Positions 7,022 through 13,881 of a stretch of DNA of 20,431 bases are shown piece by piece (positions within the stretch are counted from its first letter, which is position 1; each line of letters starts with the position of its first letter). Made by a program: the position numbers and the translations under genes. The notes beneath the pieces are model-generated. The model was not told where the DNA came from. It worked only from the letters and a program-made list of their open reading frames with translations, and searched no databases. Source of the stretch: Verrucomicrobiales bacterium (lineage in GTDB: Bacteria; Verrucomicrobiota; Verrucomicrobiia; Limisphaerales; UBA9464); contig DLVS01000345.1 of NCBI GenBank assembly GCA_003445095.1, positions 1-20,431 of the forward strand, in the 5' to 3' direction.

Positions 7022-7564
7022 CTAGCTTGAAACCGCAGATGCCAAGTCGGGCAGCCCGCCGTCGCGATCCGATATCGCCGTGACTGGTAGTGGCCAACGA
7101 ATTTTGAGGCGCCCGTCGTCCCAACGGCACCCGCGAGCGAGTTCTGGGAAATAGTACTCCGACATCAGATACGTAACTTCCGTTGAGTCGGCTAGCGTCT
7201 GGAATCCGTGGGCAAATCCCGCGGGCACGTAGAGCTGTCGCCAGTTCTCTTCCGTCAGTTCGAACGCCTCCCATTGGCCCAATGATGGCGAATTCCGGCG
7301 CAGATCAACGACCACATCCCAGATCGCACCGACCGAGCAGCGGATGAGTTTGGTTTCGGGATGCGGGTCCGCTTGCCAGTGTAACCCGCGAATCGTCCCA
7401 GCGAGATGAGTTCGAGTGAGATTCCCCTGAGGCCAGCGTGTATTTAACCCGTGTTCGGAGAACTCGCGTTCGCACCAAGTTCGGCTGAATAGGCCGCGGT
7501 TGTCTTGCGCCGGCTCAAGTTCGATCAGCCAGACGCCTTCGAGTGTGGTGCGCGAAAACTTCAT
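7022..7564 (-). CDS. rfbC: dTDP-4-dehydrorhamnose 3,5-epimerase (RmlC/RfbC family)
   Basis: 180 residues, standard length. The cupin landmarks of RmlC are present: GVWLIELEPAQDNRGLFSRTW at the start, N48, TIRGLHWQ with the catalytic base H62, K72, GAIWDVVVDLRRNSP, LYVPAGFAHGFQTL with H119, and Y132 in VTYLMSEYY as probable catalytic acid. The enzyme epimerises C3 and C5 of 4-keto-6-deoxy sugar nucleotides. It starts 24 nt after the sugar C-methyltransferase stop and is last in the operon. In this context it may act on a C-methylated sugar nucleotide (TylCVII/NovW-like 3- or 5-epimerase) rather than in plain rhamnose synthesis, since no rmlA, rmlB or rmlD is present. No clear Shine-Dalgarno; it converges with the rrf2 gene 34 bp away. 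Confidence 0.92.
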   Translation of the reverse strand: MKFSRTTLEGVWLIELEPAQDNRGLFSRTWCEREFSEHGLNTRWPQGNLTRTHLAGTIRGLHWQADPHPETKLIRCSVGAIWDVVVDLRRNSPSLGQWEAFELTEENWRQLYVPAGFAHGFQTLADSTEVTYLMSEYYFPELARGCRWDDGRLKIRWPLPVTAISDRDGGLPDLASAVSS

Positions 7565-7588
7565 CGGTGCGGGTAGACGACAAGCGGC

Positions 7589-8824
7589 TCAAACGATTTT
7601 TACCTCGGGCAGTGGCAGAATGAACTTGCCACCCAGGTCGCGCCACGCCTGTTGCTGCCGCAATATCTCCTCAGCGAAATTCCACGTGAGCAGGAGTGCG
7701 TGTCGAGGCCTGCGCGCCAAGAGCTCTTCCACGGAAAGAATTGGCAGGTGCGTACCGGGTGTGAGGCGGCCCTGTTTGGCGGGACTCCGGTCCACCACGA
7801 AGTCGAGACAATCGAAACCATTGCGACCTATTCCGTAATAATTGAGTAGCGTGCTTCCCTTGGCCGACGCGCCATAAGCACACAATCGATGCCCTTGATC
7901 TCGAAGCTCGCGGAGCAAGCGCAGGAGCGACTCACGCAACGCCTTAACTCGTTCCGCAAACATTTCATAATACCCGAGTCCGGTAATTCCTTTCGCGACT
8001 TCTTCGTTACGCAACTGGGAAACCGCCTGGCGAACGCGATGCGCCCCGCGCGGACCCGCGAATAACCTCAGCGACCCCCCGTGGATTTGGAGACGCTCGA
8101 CATCGAAGATTTCCAGTCCGTGGCGCGCGAAGAGCGGTTCGAGCGCCGTCAACGTGAAATAAAAGACGTGCTCATGATAAATCGTATCGAACTCCAAATG
8201 CTCGATCAGGTCGCACGCGTAGGGAAATTCGAGAACAACTCGCCCACGACGCTTCACTAAGAGAGCGAGCCCCGAGACGAAATCGTTGGTATCGGGGGCG
8301 TGAGCAAACACGTTGTTACCCAGAACGAGATCAGCTTGCCCGCGCTCCGAGACAATCCGCGCCGCCGTCCCCGAATTGAAGAATTGGTTTAGTGTGGGCA
8401 CTCCCCGACTTAGCGCGACCTCCGCGATATTCTTGGCCGGTTCGACGCCCAAACACGGGACTCGCGCGGCCACGAAGTTCTTTAGAAGATAGCCGTCGTT
8501 GCTAGCCGCTTCGACGACGAGACTACTCGCACTCAATTCGAATTCGCTAAGGTACCGTTCGGCGGCCGAGCGCGCGTGCAGCAGAAGAGCTTCTGACACT
8601 GACGAGAAGTACACATACTCGTTGAACAGTGTCACTGGGGGGACGATGTCCGTGATCTGGAGAAGCCAACAGTCCCCGCACACGGCAACTCGAAGCGGGA
8701 ATTTCGGTTCTTCACCGGCTAGGTGCTCGGGGCGCAGAAGGTTGTTGGCGAGCGGCTGAACACCCAAATCAAGGACCAAGTGGCCTCGCGAAGAACCACA
8801 AGAGCGACAGGTGAAGGCAGTCAT
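7589..8824 (-). CDS. Sugar-nucleotide C-methyltransferase (TylCIII/TcaB9/KijD1-like, three-domain)
   Basis: 411 residues from the ATG at 8824. That start is chosen because it overlaps the upstream stop as ATGA; a TTG nine bases earlier is less likely. The N-terminal zinc domain has C6xxC9 and C49xxC52. A YVYFSSVS box follows at ~70-77. The SAM domain has VVEAASNDGYLL near residues 103-114. YHEHVFYFT at ~216-224 corresponds to the active-site YHEH of sugar C-3 methyltransferases such as TcaB9. The C-terminal domain has GASAKGSTLLNYYG near 318-331. These enzymes add a methyl branch to a 4-keto-deoxysugar nucleotide. The gene lies between a sugar-nucleotide SDR and an RmlC-type epimerase, so a branched deoxysugar is the likely product. 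The position of methylation is inferred. Confidence 0.88.
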   Translation of the reverse strand: MTAFTCRSCGSSRGHLVLDLGVQPLANNLLRPEHLAGEEPKFPLRVAVCGDCWLLQITDIVPPVTLFNEYVYFSSVSEALLLHARSAAERYLSEFELSASSLVVEAASNDGYLLKNFVAARVPCLGVEPAKNIAEVALSRGVPTLNQFFNSGTAARIVSERGQADLVLGNNVFAHAPDTNDFVSGLALLVKRRGRVVLEFPYACDLIEHLEFDTIYHEHVFYFTLTALEPLFARHGLEIFDVERLQIHGGSLRLFAGPRGAHRVRQAVSQLRNEEVAKGITGLGYYEMFAERVKALRESLLRLLRELRDQGHRLCAYGASAKGSTLLNYYGIGRNGFDCLDFVVDRSPAKQGRLTPGTHLPILSVEELLARRPRHALLLTWNFAEEILRQQQAWRDLGGKFILPLPEVKIV

Positions 8825-9864
8825 GAAGTCCAACGTAAATCGGAGTTCAGGCGGCCGCCGGTGAGGTGACTGCGCAGGGCCTGCAGCCGGATCAAGGAGG
8901 ACTGGCGGAACTCCGCGTCCGCAAACCGCATTCGTTCCAGCCCCTCCTTCAAACCGAAAATGGCCTCACCCAATCCGACCTGAGGTTGGTGATTCGGAGC
9001 CGCGGCCCGGAAACGTGCGAAATCAACTCGATAGCTCCGACGATCGGGCGCCGCTGACGTATTGATCGACACTTCGACTCCCGGAAATACCTTCGCCACT
9101 CCCCTTGCGAGATCCCTCACTTGATAATTCCAGTCGTCCGAGCCTGCATTCAGCACGAGGTAATGTCCCGAGGCTTCATCGCGTACCACGGCCCACTCAA
9201 TAGCCCGGGCCATATCCTGAACATGGATGAGCGGGCGCCACGGGGTCCCGTCGCTGAGGATGGTGATCTTCCGGGCGGCGATGGCGCTGGCGACAAAATC
9301 GTTCAAGACCAAATCCAGTCGTAATCGGTCACTCCAGCCGCAGGCCGTGGCAAACCGGAGGCAGGTAATTTGGAAATCCCGATCAGCCAGCGGCTCTAGG
9401 TCGCGCTCCGTCGACACCTTACTGCGGGCGTACGCCGTTAGCGGGTCCAGCGGAGACGATTCGTTTCGCGCACCGTCCGCGGCGAACCCGTATACACTGC
9501 AACTCGAGGCAAAGATGAACCGTCGCACGCCCGCCCGCTTCGCCGCCTGGGCCAGGTCGATCCCAGCTCGATGATTGATGTCGAGCGTGACCGATTCGAA
9601 CTGATTGCCCATCGGGTCGTTCGAAATGGCGGCGAGGTTCACCACCGCATCGACTCCCTCGAGTAGCCGAGTCGGAAATTCGCGGAGATCGCCAAAATGT
9701 TGCGCGGACAGGATTCGCTCCGGGATCGCCTCGACGCCGGTCAGGCAATGGGCAAAGTAACCGGTGTCGAAGCCGACGAGCTCCGAGTCGGGCCAAGCGG
9801 CGCGCAACTGACCCATGACTACAGGGCCAACGTAGCCGAGATTTCCGGTGATCAGAATGCGCAC
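8821..9864 (-). CDS. NAD-dependent sugar-nucleotide epimerase/dehydratase (extended SDR)
   Basis: 347 residues from GTG 9864, where the homologous core begins (VRILITGNLGYVG). The frame stays open up to TTG 10065, but those ~67 extra residues look non-coding. Motifs: Rossmann TGNLGYVG at 6-13, NLAAISNDP, the SSCSVYG strand with catalytic Ser near 121, and Y145xxxK149 in AYARSKVSTE. RPLIHVQDMARAI and LNAGSDDWNY are typical of the substrate-binding half. Reaction: epimerisation, dehydration or 4-keto reduction of a nucleotide sugar; which one cannot be read off. It is first in the three-gene deoxysugar operon, and its stop overlaps the methyltransferase start (ATGA), so the two are translationally coupled. 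Confidence 0.88.
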   Translation of the reverse strand: MRILITGNLGYVGPVVMGQLRAAWPDSELVGFDTGYFAHCLTGVEAIPERILSAQHFGDLREFPTRLLEGVDAVVNLAAISNDPMGNQFESVTLDINHRAGIDLAQAAKRAGVRRFIFASSCSVYGFAADGARNESSPLDPLTAYARSKVSTERDLEPLADRDFQITCLRFATACGWSDRLRLDLVLNDFVASAIAARKITILSDGTPWRPLIHVQDMARAIEWAVVRDEASGHYLVLNAGSDDWNYQVRDLARGVAKVFPGVEVSINTSAAPDRRSYRVDFARFRAAAPNHQPQVGLGEAIFGLKEGLERMRFADAEFRQSSLIRLQALRSHLTGGRLNSDLRWTS

Positions 9865-10061
9865 ACCGCGGAAGCTGGCCAAAGGAAGGCAAAGCTCAAA
9901 GTTCAAAACATGTTTCGCCTCACTTGCCGCAAGTCGGACGGCTCGAATGGCCGGCGAATCTCGCAAGGTTTGGCCTCCCGGAATTTCAATGCTGTAGCCA
10001 AGCAAAGCTGGAGCGCCCATATGCTGGCCTCGCTGACCTCGAACGATGAAAAGGGGACTCC

Positions 10062-10385
10062 TCAATTCCCTCGCGCCACCGGGAGGATGCTCTGGCTGCC
10101 CTCGGCGCCCACCAAGACCGTGTTCACCGCCTGGCGCGGTTCGCCGGTGCGGGGCGGCTGACCGTTCTGGAGGTTGTGCTCCAACGTCGGCGCGCTGCTT
10201 GAGGCGAGGTGAATGCGCAGCCGATGGCTGCGATTGAAGCTCATGCTGGTCGGCCAGAGTGGGACTTCAACGGTGACCGTTTCCTCTGGCTTCAACCAAA
10301 CTGGGCGATCTAAACCGTTCCGTAGGTTCAACCGACGCGCGCCTTCGCAGATGTTGAACGAGCGGCGAGCCCTTCCTCCGATCAC
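10062..10385 (-). pseudogene. 5'-truncated relic of a CocE/NonD family hydrolase (C-terminal beta domain only)
   Basis: A 107-residue open frame. From about codon 14 (10346) it matches the C-terminal non-catalytic jelly-roll domain of CocE/NonD or X-Pro dipeptidyl-peptidase-like hydrolases: LRNGLDRPVWLKPEETVTVE, VPLWPTSMSFNRSHRLRIHL, ASSSAPTLEHNLQNG, then NTVLVG and ILPV near the end. Intact members exceed 500 residues with an alpha/beta-hydrolase domain first. Here the Ser-Asp-His catalytic part and more than 80% of the protein are missing. The frame opens with GTG overlapping the TGA of the 10382-10966 gene, but that NTGA overlap is expected by chance. It could be expressed as a stray domain, though a gene relic is the simpler reading. 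Confidence 0.72.
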
Positions 10386-10966
10386 TCGTCTTTCTCATCA
10401 ATCAGCGGCAGCTTCGGCTTTGGCGGCGCAGGTTTGAACGCTGGAGTGCGCCCGCCCGGGGGTGTTTGCTTGAGGAAGTTTTCCAGAATCGCGGCATAGG
10501 CGTCCAGGATCCCCGTCGAATCTCCCCCCAACTCCTTTTGGGCCTCTCGCAGTTCCTTCAAGGTCGTCGCTGCTTGCGAGCGAATATCAGCCAGATTCAT
10601 TTGTCCGCTTTGAAGCCCGCGAATCATTTCTTGGAACATCTGGTTAGCTTCTGGGGTCGCCGTGGCGAGGAGCTCGTTGTGAATTCGATCAATCGAAGCG
10701 GCATCAAAATGAATCTGACTCGGGTCCAACGTCAGCCGATTGGTAGCAGCCTTGGCCGGCGGTACCGGTCGTTGAAGGAAACTGATCCCCACGATCCGGG
10801 CCCGAGGAATAGTCAGCGTGCCCGCAATCTCGTTCTGCAACTTGACCGCTTTTTCGTCCATCGACAGGACCTTGCCGTTGTACCGGTCCCCATTATCACA
10901 CTCGATGACATCGCCTCGGGAAAAATGGACCGCGACCACCAGGAGAAAAACCAAAATTGAGCGCAT
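10382..10966 (-). CDS. Exported protein of unknown function, verrucomicrobial type
   Basis: 194 residues from the ATG at 10966, chosen because a signal peptide starts there (MRSILVFLLVVAVHFSRGDV). An upstream ATG at 11080 gives 38 unconvincing residues. After cleavage a small beta-rich module follows (DVIECDNGDRYNGKVLSMDE, AVKLQNEIAGTLTIPRARIV), a pattern I have seen in verrucomicrobial exported proteins that begin with D-x-I-x-x-x-(N/D)-G-D. A helical part with E/Q/K-rich stretches (TTLKELREAQKELGG) and a proline/lysine-rich tail (APPKPKLPLIDEKDE) complete it. No catalytic motif is seen. No function assigned. Confidence 0.75.
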   Translation of the reverse strand: MRSILVFLLVVAVHFSRGDVIECDNGDRYNGKVLSMDEKAVKLQNEIAGTLTIPRARIVGISFLQRPVPPAKAATNRLTLDPSQIHFDAASIDRIHNELLATATPEANQMFQEMIRGLQSGQMNLADIRSQAATTLKELREAQKELGGDSTGILDAYAAILENFLKQTPPGGRTPAFKPAPPKPKLPLIDEKDE

Positions 10967-11385
10967 AGTAGAAGTTGAGTTGAGAGTTCGCGTTACTATT
11001 ACCGATGCCAAGCTAGTCTTTAGGATCCATCGGGAAAGAGATATTTGGTTCGCCAGCTCGCACTTTGAAACGAATCGCACTCCTCGCGTTAGGAAGCGTC
11101 AAGGACCGATTCCAGAGAGTTTTCGCCCAGCATCGATCAGGGTCGGGCGGTTCCGCATGGCGGCGAGCGTGGACTCCTATCCCGCATGCTCGCTAATCGG
11201 CTTCGGGTCGGAATGACGCCGTCCACGTAACCAGCATGAAAATCTCCGACAGTCGACGAGGACGAAAACTCTTTAAAAGGAACCGTTAGTGTATGTCTGA
11301 GAACATCATGAGAATCTGGCTTTCTACTGAACTCGGACAACCCGCCAAACGTCGTAAGCGAGCCAGATAACCCAGCTCCAGCCGA
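10967..11385. other. 419-bp intergenic region, no recognisable gene
   Basis: Short open frames here (for example 11137-11340, minus strand) have no signal peptide, ribosome binding site or family resemblance. No strong hairpin with a T-tract and no tRNA-like fold was found. The minus-strand part next to 10967 must hold the promoter of the exported protein, but no good -35/-10 pair is visible. Confidence 0.5.
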
Positions 11386-12567
11386 CTAACTCGCACTCAG
11401 CCGCTTAACCGGGGCATCGTGAAAAAGTCGATGGGCCTCCTCCAGAATGGCGGGGATGCTGTCAGAAAACGGGCTGTTGCGGAGGACTTCCGGCAACCGC
11501 TGGCGATCAAGCTTCGCCGCGTGCTCGCCCGGAAACCAATGGTCGGCGTTGCCCAACATGTTATAGCGGAACTTTGCCCACTCATTCAATTCGAGCGGTT
11601 TCGCGTACGTCCAGAGACGCAGGATTTCGACGACGTTCACTTCACCCGGTACCTCAGAATACTCGGGCAAACCGGCCCACCATCGTCGACACCAGTCCGC
11701 TCCGAGCACCCGCTCCATTTCGTCCCGCAACCGACGTTCGATTGGCGCCACGACTTCGGCAGCGCGTTCGTAGTGCTCAAATACCCCCAGATGTTCGTCG
11801 AAATCGGCTGGGCGAGCGGCTCCCAACGACAACGTGTGAATCTCGGGTCGGGCCAGACAGTAGAGATCGTTGAATTGCATCGGCGTCAGGGGCGCGCAGA
11901 GGGACCGCAGCTTGGGCAGTTCGAGGAAGAGTTTCCCGCCTTTGTCGTTGGGGCTGATGATGAAGATTCCCATGTCACGCTGCGCTGCCTCAGCCAGACA
12001 AGGCCGATTGAGGTCATTAACGAAGTACCAATGCACATTGACGTAGTCGAATTCGTCGCTGCGAATCGCCTCGGAAATCACGTTGGGAGTGGCGTGCGTG
12101 CTGAAGCCGACGAAGCGAACTCGGCCTTCACGTTGAAGCTCGCGGCAAACCTCCAAGCATCCGCCGCGGCGCAACACTTGGTCGAGGTGTTCCCGATTAT
12201 TGATGCCATGCAAGGAGAGCAAATCGACGTGAGCAAGTCCGAGATAGCGGAGCGACGTTTCAAACGTCTCCTGGAATTCGCGCGCGGTGATTTTGGGCGT
12301 CACCTTCGTTTGCACGATTAGTTTTTCCCGCGGGAGCTTTTGCAACACAGGCCCCAACTGCATCTCGGAAGAGCCGTAACCTCGGGCGGTCTCGATATGA
12401 TTGATGCCGAGCTCAACAGCGCGATGGATGGTGGCTTCAAGGTTGGTTTGGCCTTCCGGTTTCACGTCTTTCCACGCGACGTCTGACCACGATTGCTGAT
12501 AGCGCATCCCGCCGCAGGAGAACACGGGCATCTGTAATTGGGTTCGACCGAAACGCCGATAGCGCAT
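11386..12567 (-). CDS. Aldo/keto reductase of the ferredoxin-tailed class, cluster cysteines absent
   Basis: 393 residues from the ATG at 12567 (MRYRRFGRTQLQMPVFSCGG, the standard AKR opening). The frame runs on to 12750, but those 61 residues are not AKR-like. The TIM barrel shows GINHIETARGYGSSE with Y64, K88 in IVQTKV, and H120 in LLSLHGIN. The usual catalytic Asp of the D-Y-K-H tetrad is Glu (E59). The C-terminal ~90 residues (DWCRRWWAGLPEYSEVPGEV, later RYNMLGNADHWFPG) align with the [4Fe-4S] ferredoxin-like tail of COG1453-type reductases, but only one cysteine of the expected CxxCxxC set remains. Likely an NADPH-dependent reductase with unknown substrate. Transcribed divergently from the DUF1579-like gene. 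Confidence 0.88.
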   Translation of the reverse strand: MRYRRFGRTQLQMPVFSCGGMRYQQSWSDVAWKDVKPEGQTNLEATIHRAVELGINHIETARGYGSSEMQLGPVLQKLPREKLIVQTKVTPKITAREFQETFETSLRYLGLAHVDLLSLHGINNREHLDQVLRRGGCLEVCRELQREGRVRFVGFSTHATPNVISEAIRSDEFDYVNVHWYFVNDLNRPCLAEAAQRDMGIFIISPNDKGGKLFLELPKLRSLCAPLTPMQFNDLYCLARPEIHTLSLGAARPADFDEHLGVFEHYERAAEVVAPIERRLRDEMERVLGADWCRRWWAGLPEYSEVPGEVNVVEILRLWTYAKPLELNEWAKFRYNMLGNADHWFPGEHAAKLDRQRLPEVLRNSPFSDSIPAILEEAHRLFHDAPVKRLSAS

Positions 12568-12758
12568 CGGGCGATAGTGAGCGCTGGTGGATAAAATGTC
12601 GAACTTGGCCGAACGAGGATTTGTCCTGGAGCTTAGCATTCGTTGCCTCGTTCGGATGAATTGTTCCGTCCGCAAAAAGGTTTCCAACGATGTCCCAAGC
12701 AGGCCGGTTCGTTCGTCATTGAGGTGAGTTGATGCTCTGAACCAAAACAAAATACCTC

Positions 12759-13283
12759 ATGAACATTAAAATCACCTCTGTTGCCACCGCCCTATGGTTG
12801 GCTGCTTCGGCAGGACTGAACGCGGGCGAAACCGGGCAAACCAAACCAAACTCGCCAGAATTCGAGCGAATGAAATCGCTAGTGGGCACTTGGATCGGGA
12901 AGACCGACATGGGCCAAGGCCCGATTGACCTCACACTGCATTACCGGCTGCTGGCTGGTGGCAGTGTCCTGGAGGAGCGTTGCTTTGTCGGCACCCCCAA
13001 CGAGATGGTCACGATGTACTACGACCAGGGTGGCAAACTGGCGATGACCCATTATTGCCTGATGGGCAATCGCCCTGGAATGTTGCTGAAATCTGCGGAC
13101 GCCAAGACGCTCAAGTTCGATTTCGACGCATCGTGCGGTATTAACCCGACCAAAGAGTCACACATGCATGCGTTGACGATCACTTTTAACGACGCCAACA
13201 CCATCACCACGAGTTGTCGCGCAATTGTGGATGGCCAGGAAATGCCGGAGAAACCGACGACGCTGAAGCGGGCTGATTCGTGA
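12759..13283 (+). CDS. Exported DUF1579-like protein
   Basis: 174 residues. The signal peptide is MNIKITSVATALWLAASAGL with cleavage near NAG. The mature part follows the DUF1579 pattern: PEFERMKSLVGTWIGKT, a YRLLAGGSVLEERCF strand, GTPNEMVTMYYDQGGKLAMT, HYCLMGNRP, KFDFDASCGINP and HMHALTITF. This is a single lipocalin- or calycin-like beta barrel of unknown role. There is no Shine-Dalgarno before the ATG. It is divergent from the aldo/keto reductase across 191 bp. A strong hairpin begins 22 nt after its stop and may terminate the transcript. Confidence 0.85.
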   Translation: MNIKITSVATALWLAASAGLNAGETGQTKPNSPEFERMKSLVGTWIGKTDMGQGPIDLTLHYRLLAGGSVLEERCFVGTPNEMVTMYYDQGGKLAMTHYCLMGNRPGMLLKSADAKTLKFDFDASCGINPTKESHMHALTITFNDANTITTSCRAIVDGQEMPEKPTTLKRADS

Positions 13284-13594
13284 CCTGCCGCATTCGTCCC
13301 TTTGCCCAAGGTACTCGTTCGTTCTCAACACGAGCGAGTACCTTGGTGCGTGGTTCAGTCAAGGAGATCGATTACTTTTGTGAGAAGCTTTCCGCCGGAG
13401 GGCCGGAGCAACTAGGTGGCTCGCTCAAAGCCAAGTTCGGGCTGTCGTGGCAGATCGTGCCGCCGATCCTTGGCGAGATGATGAGCGATCCTGACCTCAC
13501 CAAGTCGCAACGCGTGATGAAAGCCATGTTTCAGATGGTCAAAATCGACATCAACAAACTGAAGCGGGCGTACGCGGTGGAACAGGCGAGTTGA
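13280..13594 (+). pseudogene. 5'-truncated relic of a PhnB-type VOC family protein
   Basis: A 104-codon open frame. Homology begins only near codon 27 (about 13358): VKEIDYFCEKLSAGGPE, LKAKFGLSWQIVP, PILGEMMSDPDLTKSQRVM, KAMFQMVKIDINKLKRAY. This is the C-terminal third of PhnB/3-demethylubiquinone methyltransferase-like glyoxalase-fold proteins (~150 residues). The N-terminal ~85 residues, including the first beta-alpha-beta unit, are gone. The usual QCGWL just before LKDKFGLSW reads QLGGS here. The first 26 codons run through a perfect-looking hairpin, so they are not protein-derived. Probable gene remnant after a deletion. Confidence 0.75.
13306..13346 (+). terminator. 16-bp-arm hairpin, possible terminator
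   Basis: The arms CCAAGGTACTCGTTCG (13306-13321) and CGAGCGAGTACCTTGG (13331-13346) pair at 15 of 16 positions around a 9-nt loop. This is the strongest inverted repeat I found in the window. It starts 22 nt after the stop of the DUF1579-like gene, as a terminator would. There is no T-tract on either side, so a processed 3' end or a leftover of a mobile or recombination event is also possible. Confidence 0.5.
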
Positions 13595-13689
13595 TCTTGC
13601 CAACCAAGAGATCCCCTCATGCACCTCGCGTTTGATCAGCCAGAATTAGAAGTTGCGGCGGGCGAGCGGATTTCTACTATCCCGGCTGA

Positions 13690-13875
13690 ATGAGTATTCG
13701 AAAACGGCTTCTGACGCTCGCTGGAGCGGGGGCACTCCTGCTCCTGACCAGTTGCGGCGGAATCCAGGGAAGCCACAGCGTTTCGCCCGCCACCTTTCTA
13801 ATTCCGGCGCTCGACGCTCGCCAGACCCCTGCCGCGCCAGTAGCCCCCATCGCTGAAACGACTCATCGCCCATAA
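13690..13875 (+). CDS. Small lipoprotein upstream of hpnH-like gene
   Basis: 61 residues. It has a short basic n-region (SIRKR), a hydrophobic core (LLTLAGAGALLLL) and a lipobox LTSC at ~20-23 with lipidation expected on the Cys. The mature part is only ~40 residues, rich in Pro and Ala (ALDARQTPAAPVAPIAE), which suggests a tether rather than a folded domain. It ends 6 bp before the hpnH-like start, so co-transcription is almost certain. No family recognised. The lipoprotein signal and tight spacing make a real gene likely despite its size. Confidence 0.7.
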   Translation: MSIRKRLLTLAGAGALLLLTSCGGIQGSHSVSPATFLIPALDARQTPAAPVAPIAETTHRP

Positions 13876-13881
13876 CACATC

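Noticed and set aside
9865..10065. N-terminal extension of the SDR up to TTG 10065
   Set aside because: The Rossmann fold starts directly at GTG 9864. The preceding ~67 residues look like translated non-coding DNA and the family does not carry such an extension.
10382..10385. GTGA overlap taken as proof that the CocE fragment is a coupled, functional gene
   Set aside because: Any frame reading through an upstream TGA meets ATG, GTG or TTG at NTGA three times in four. The same coincidence occurs at 13280 before the VOC relic, so it carries little weight.
11137..11340. 67-codon minus-strand ORF in the large intergenic gap
   Set aside because: No ribosome binding site, signal or family resemblance; length expected by chance.
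11419..12321. 300-codon plus-strand frame opposite the aldo/keto reductase
   Set aside because: Shadow frame. The minus-strand protein has a full AKR motif set and this product shows no family pattern.
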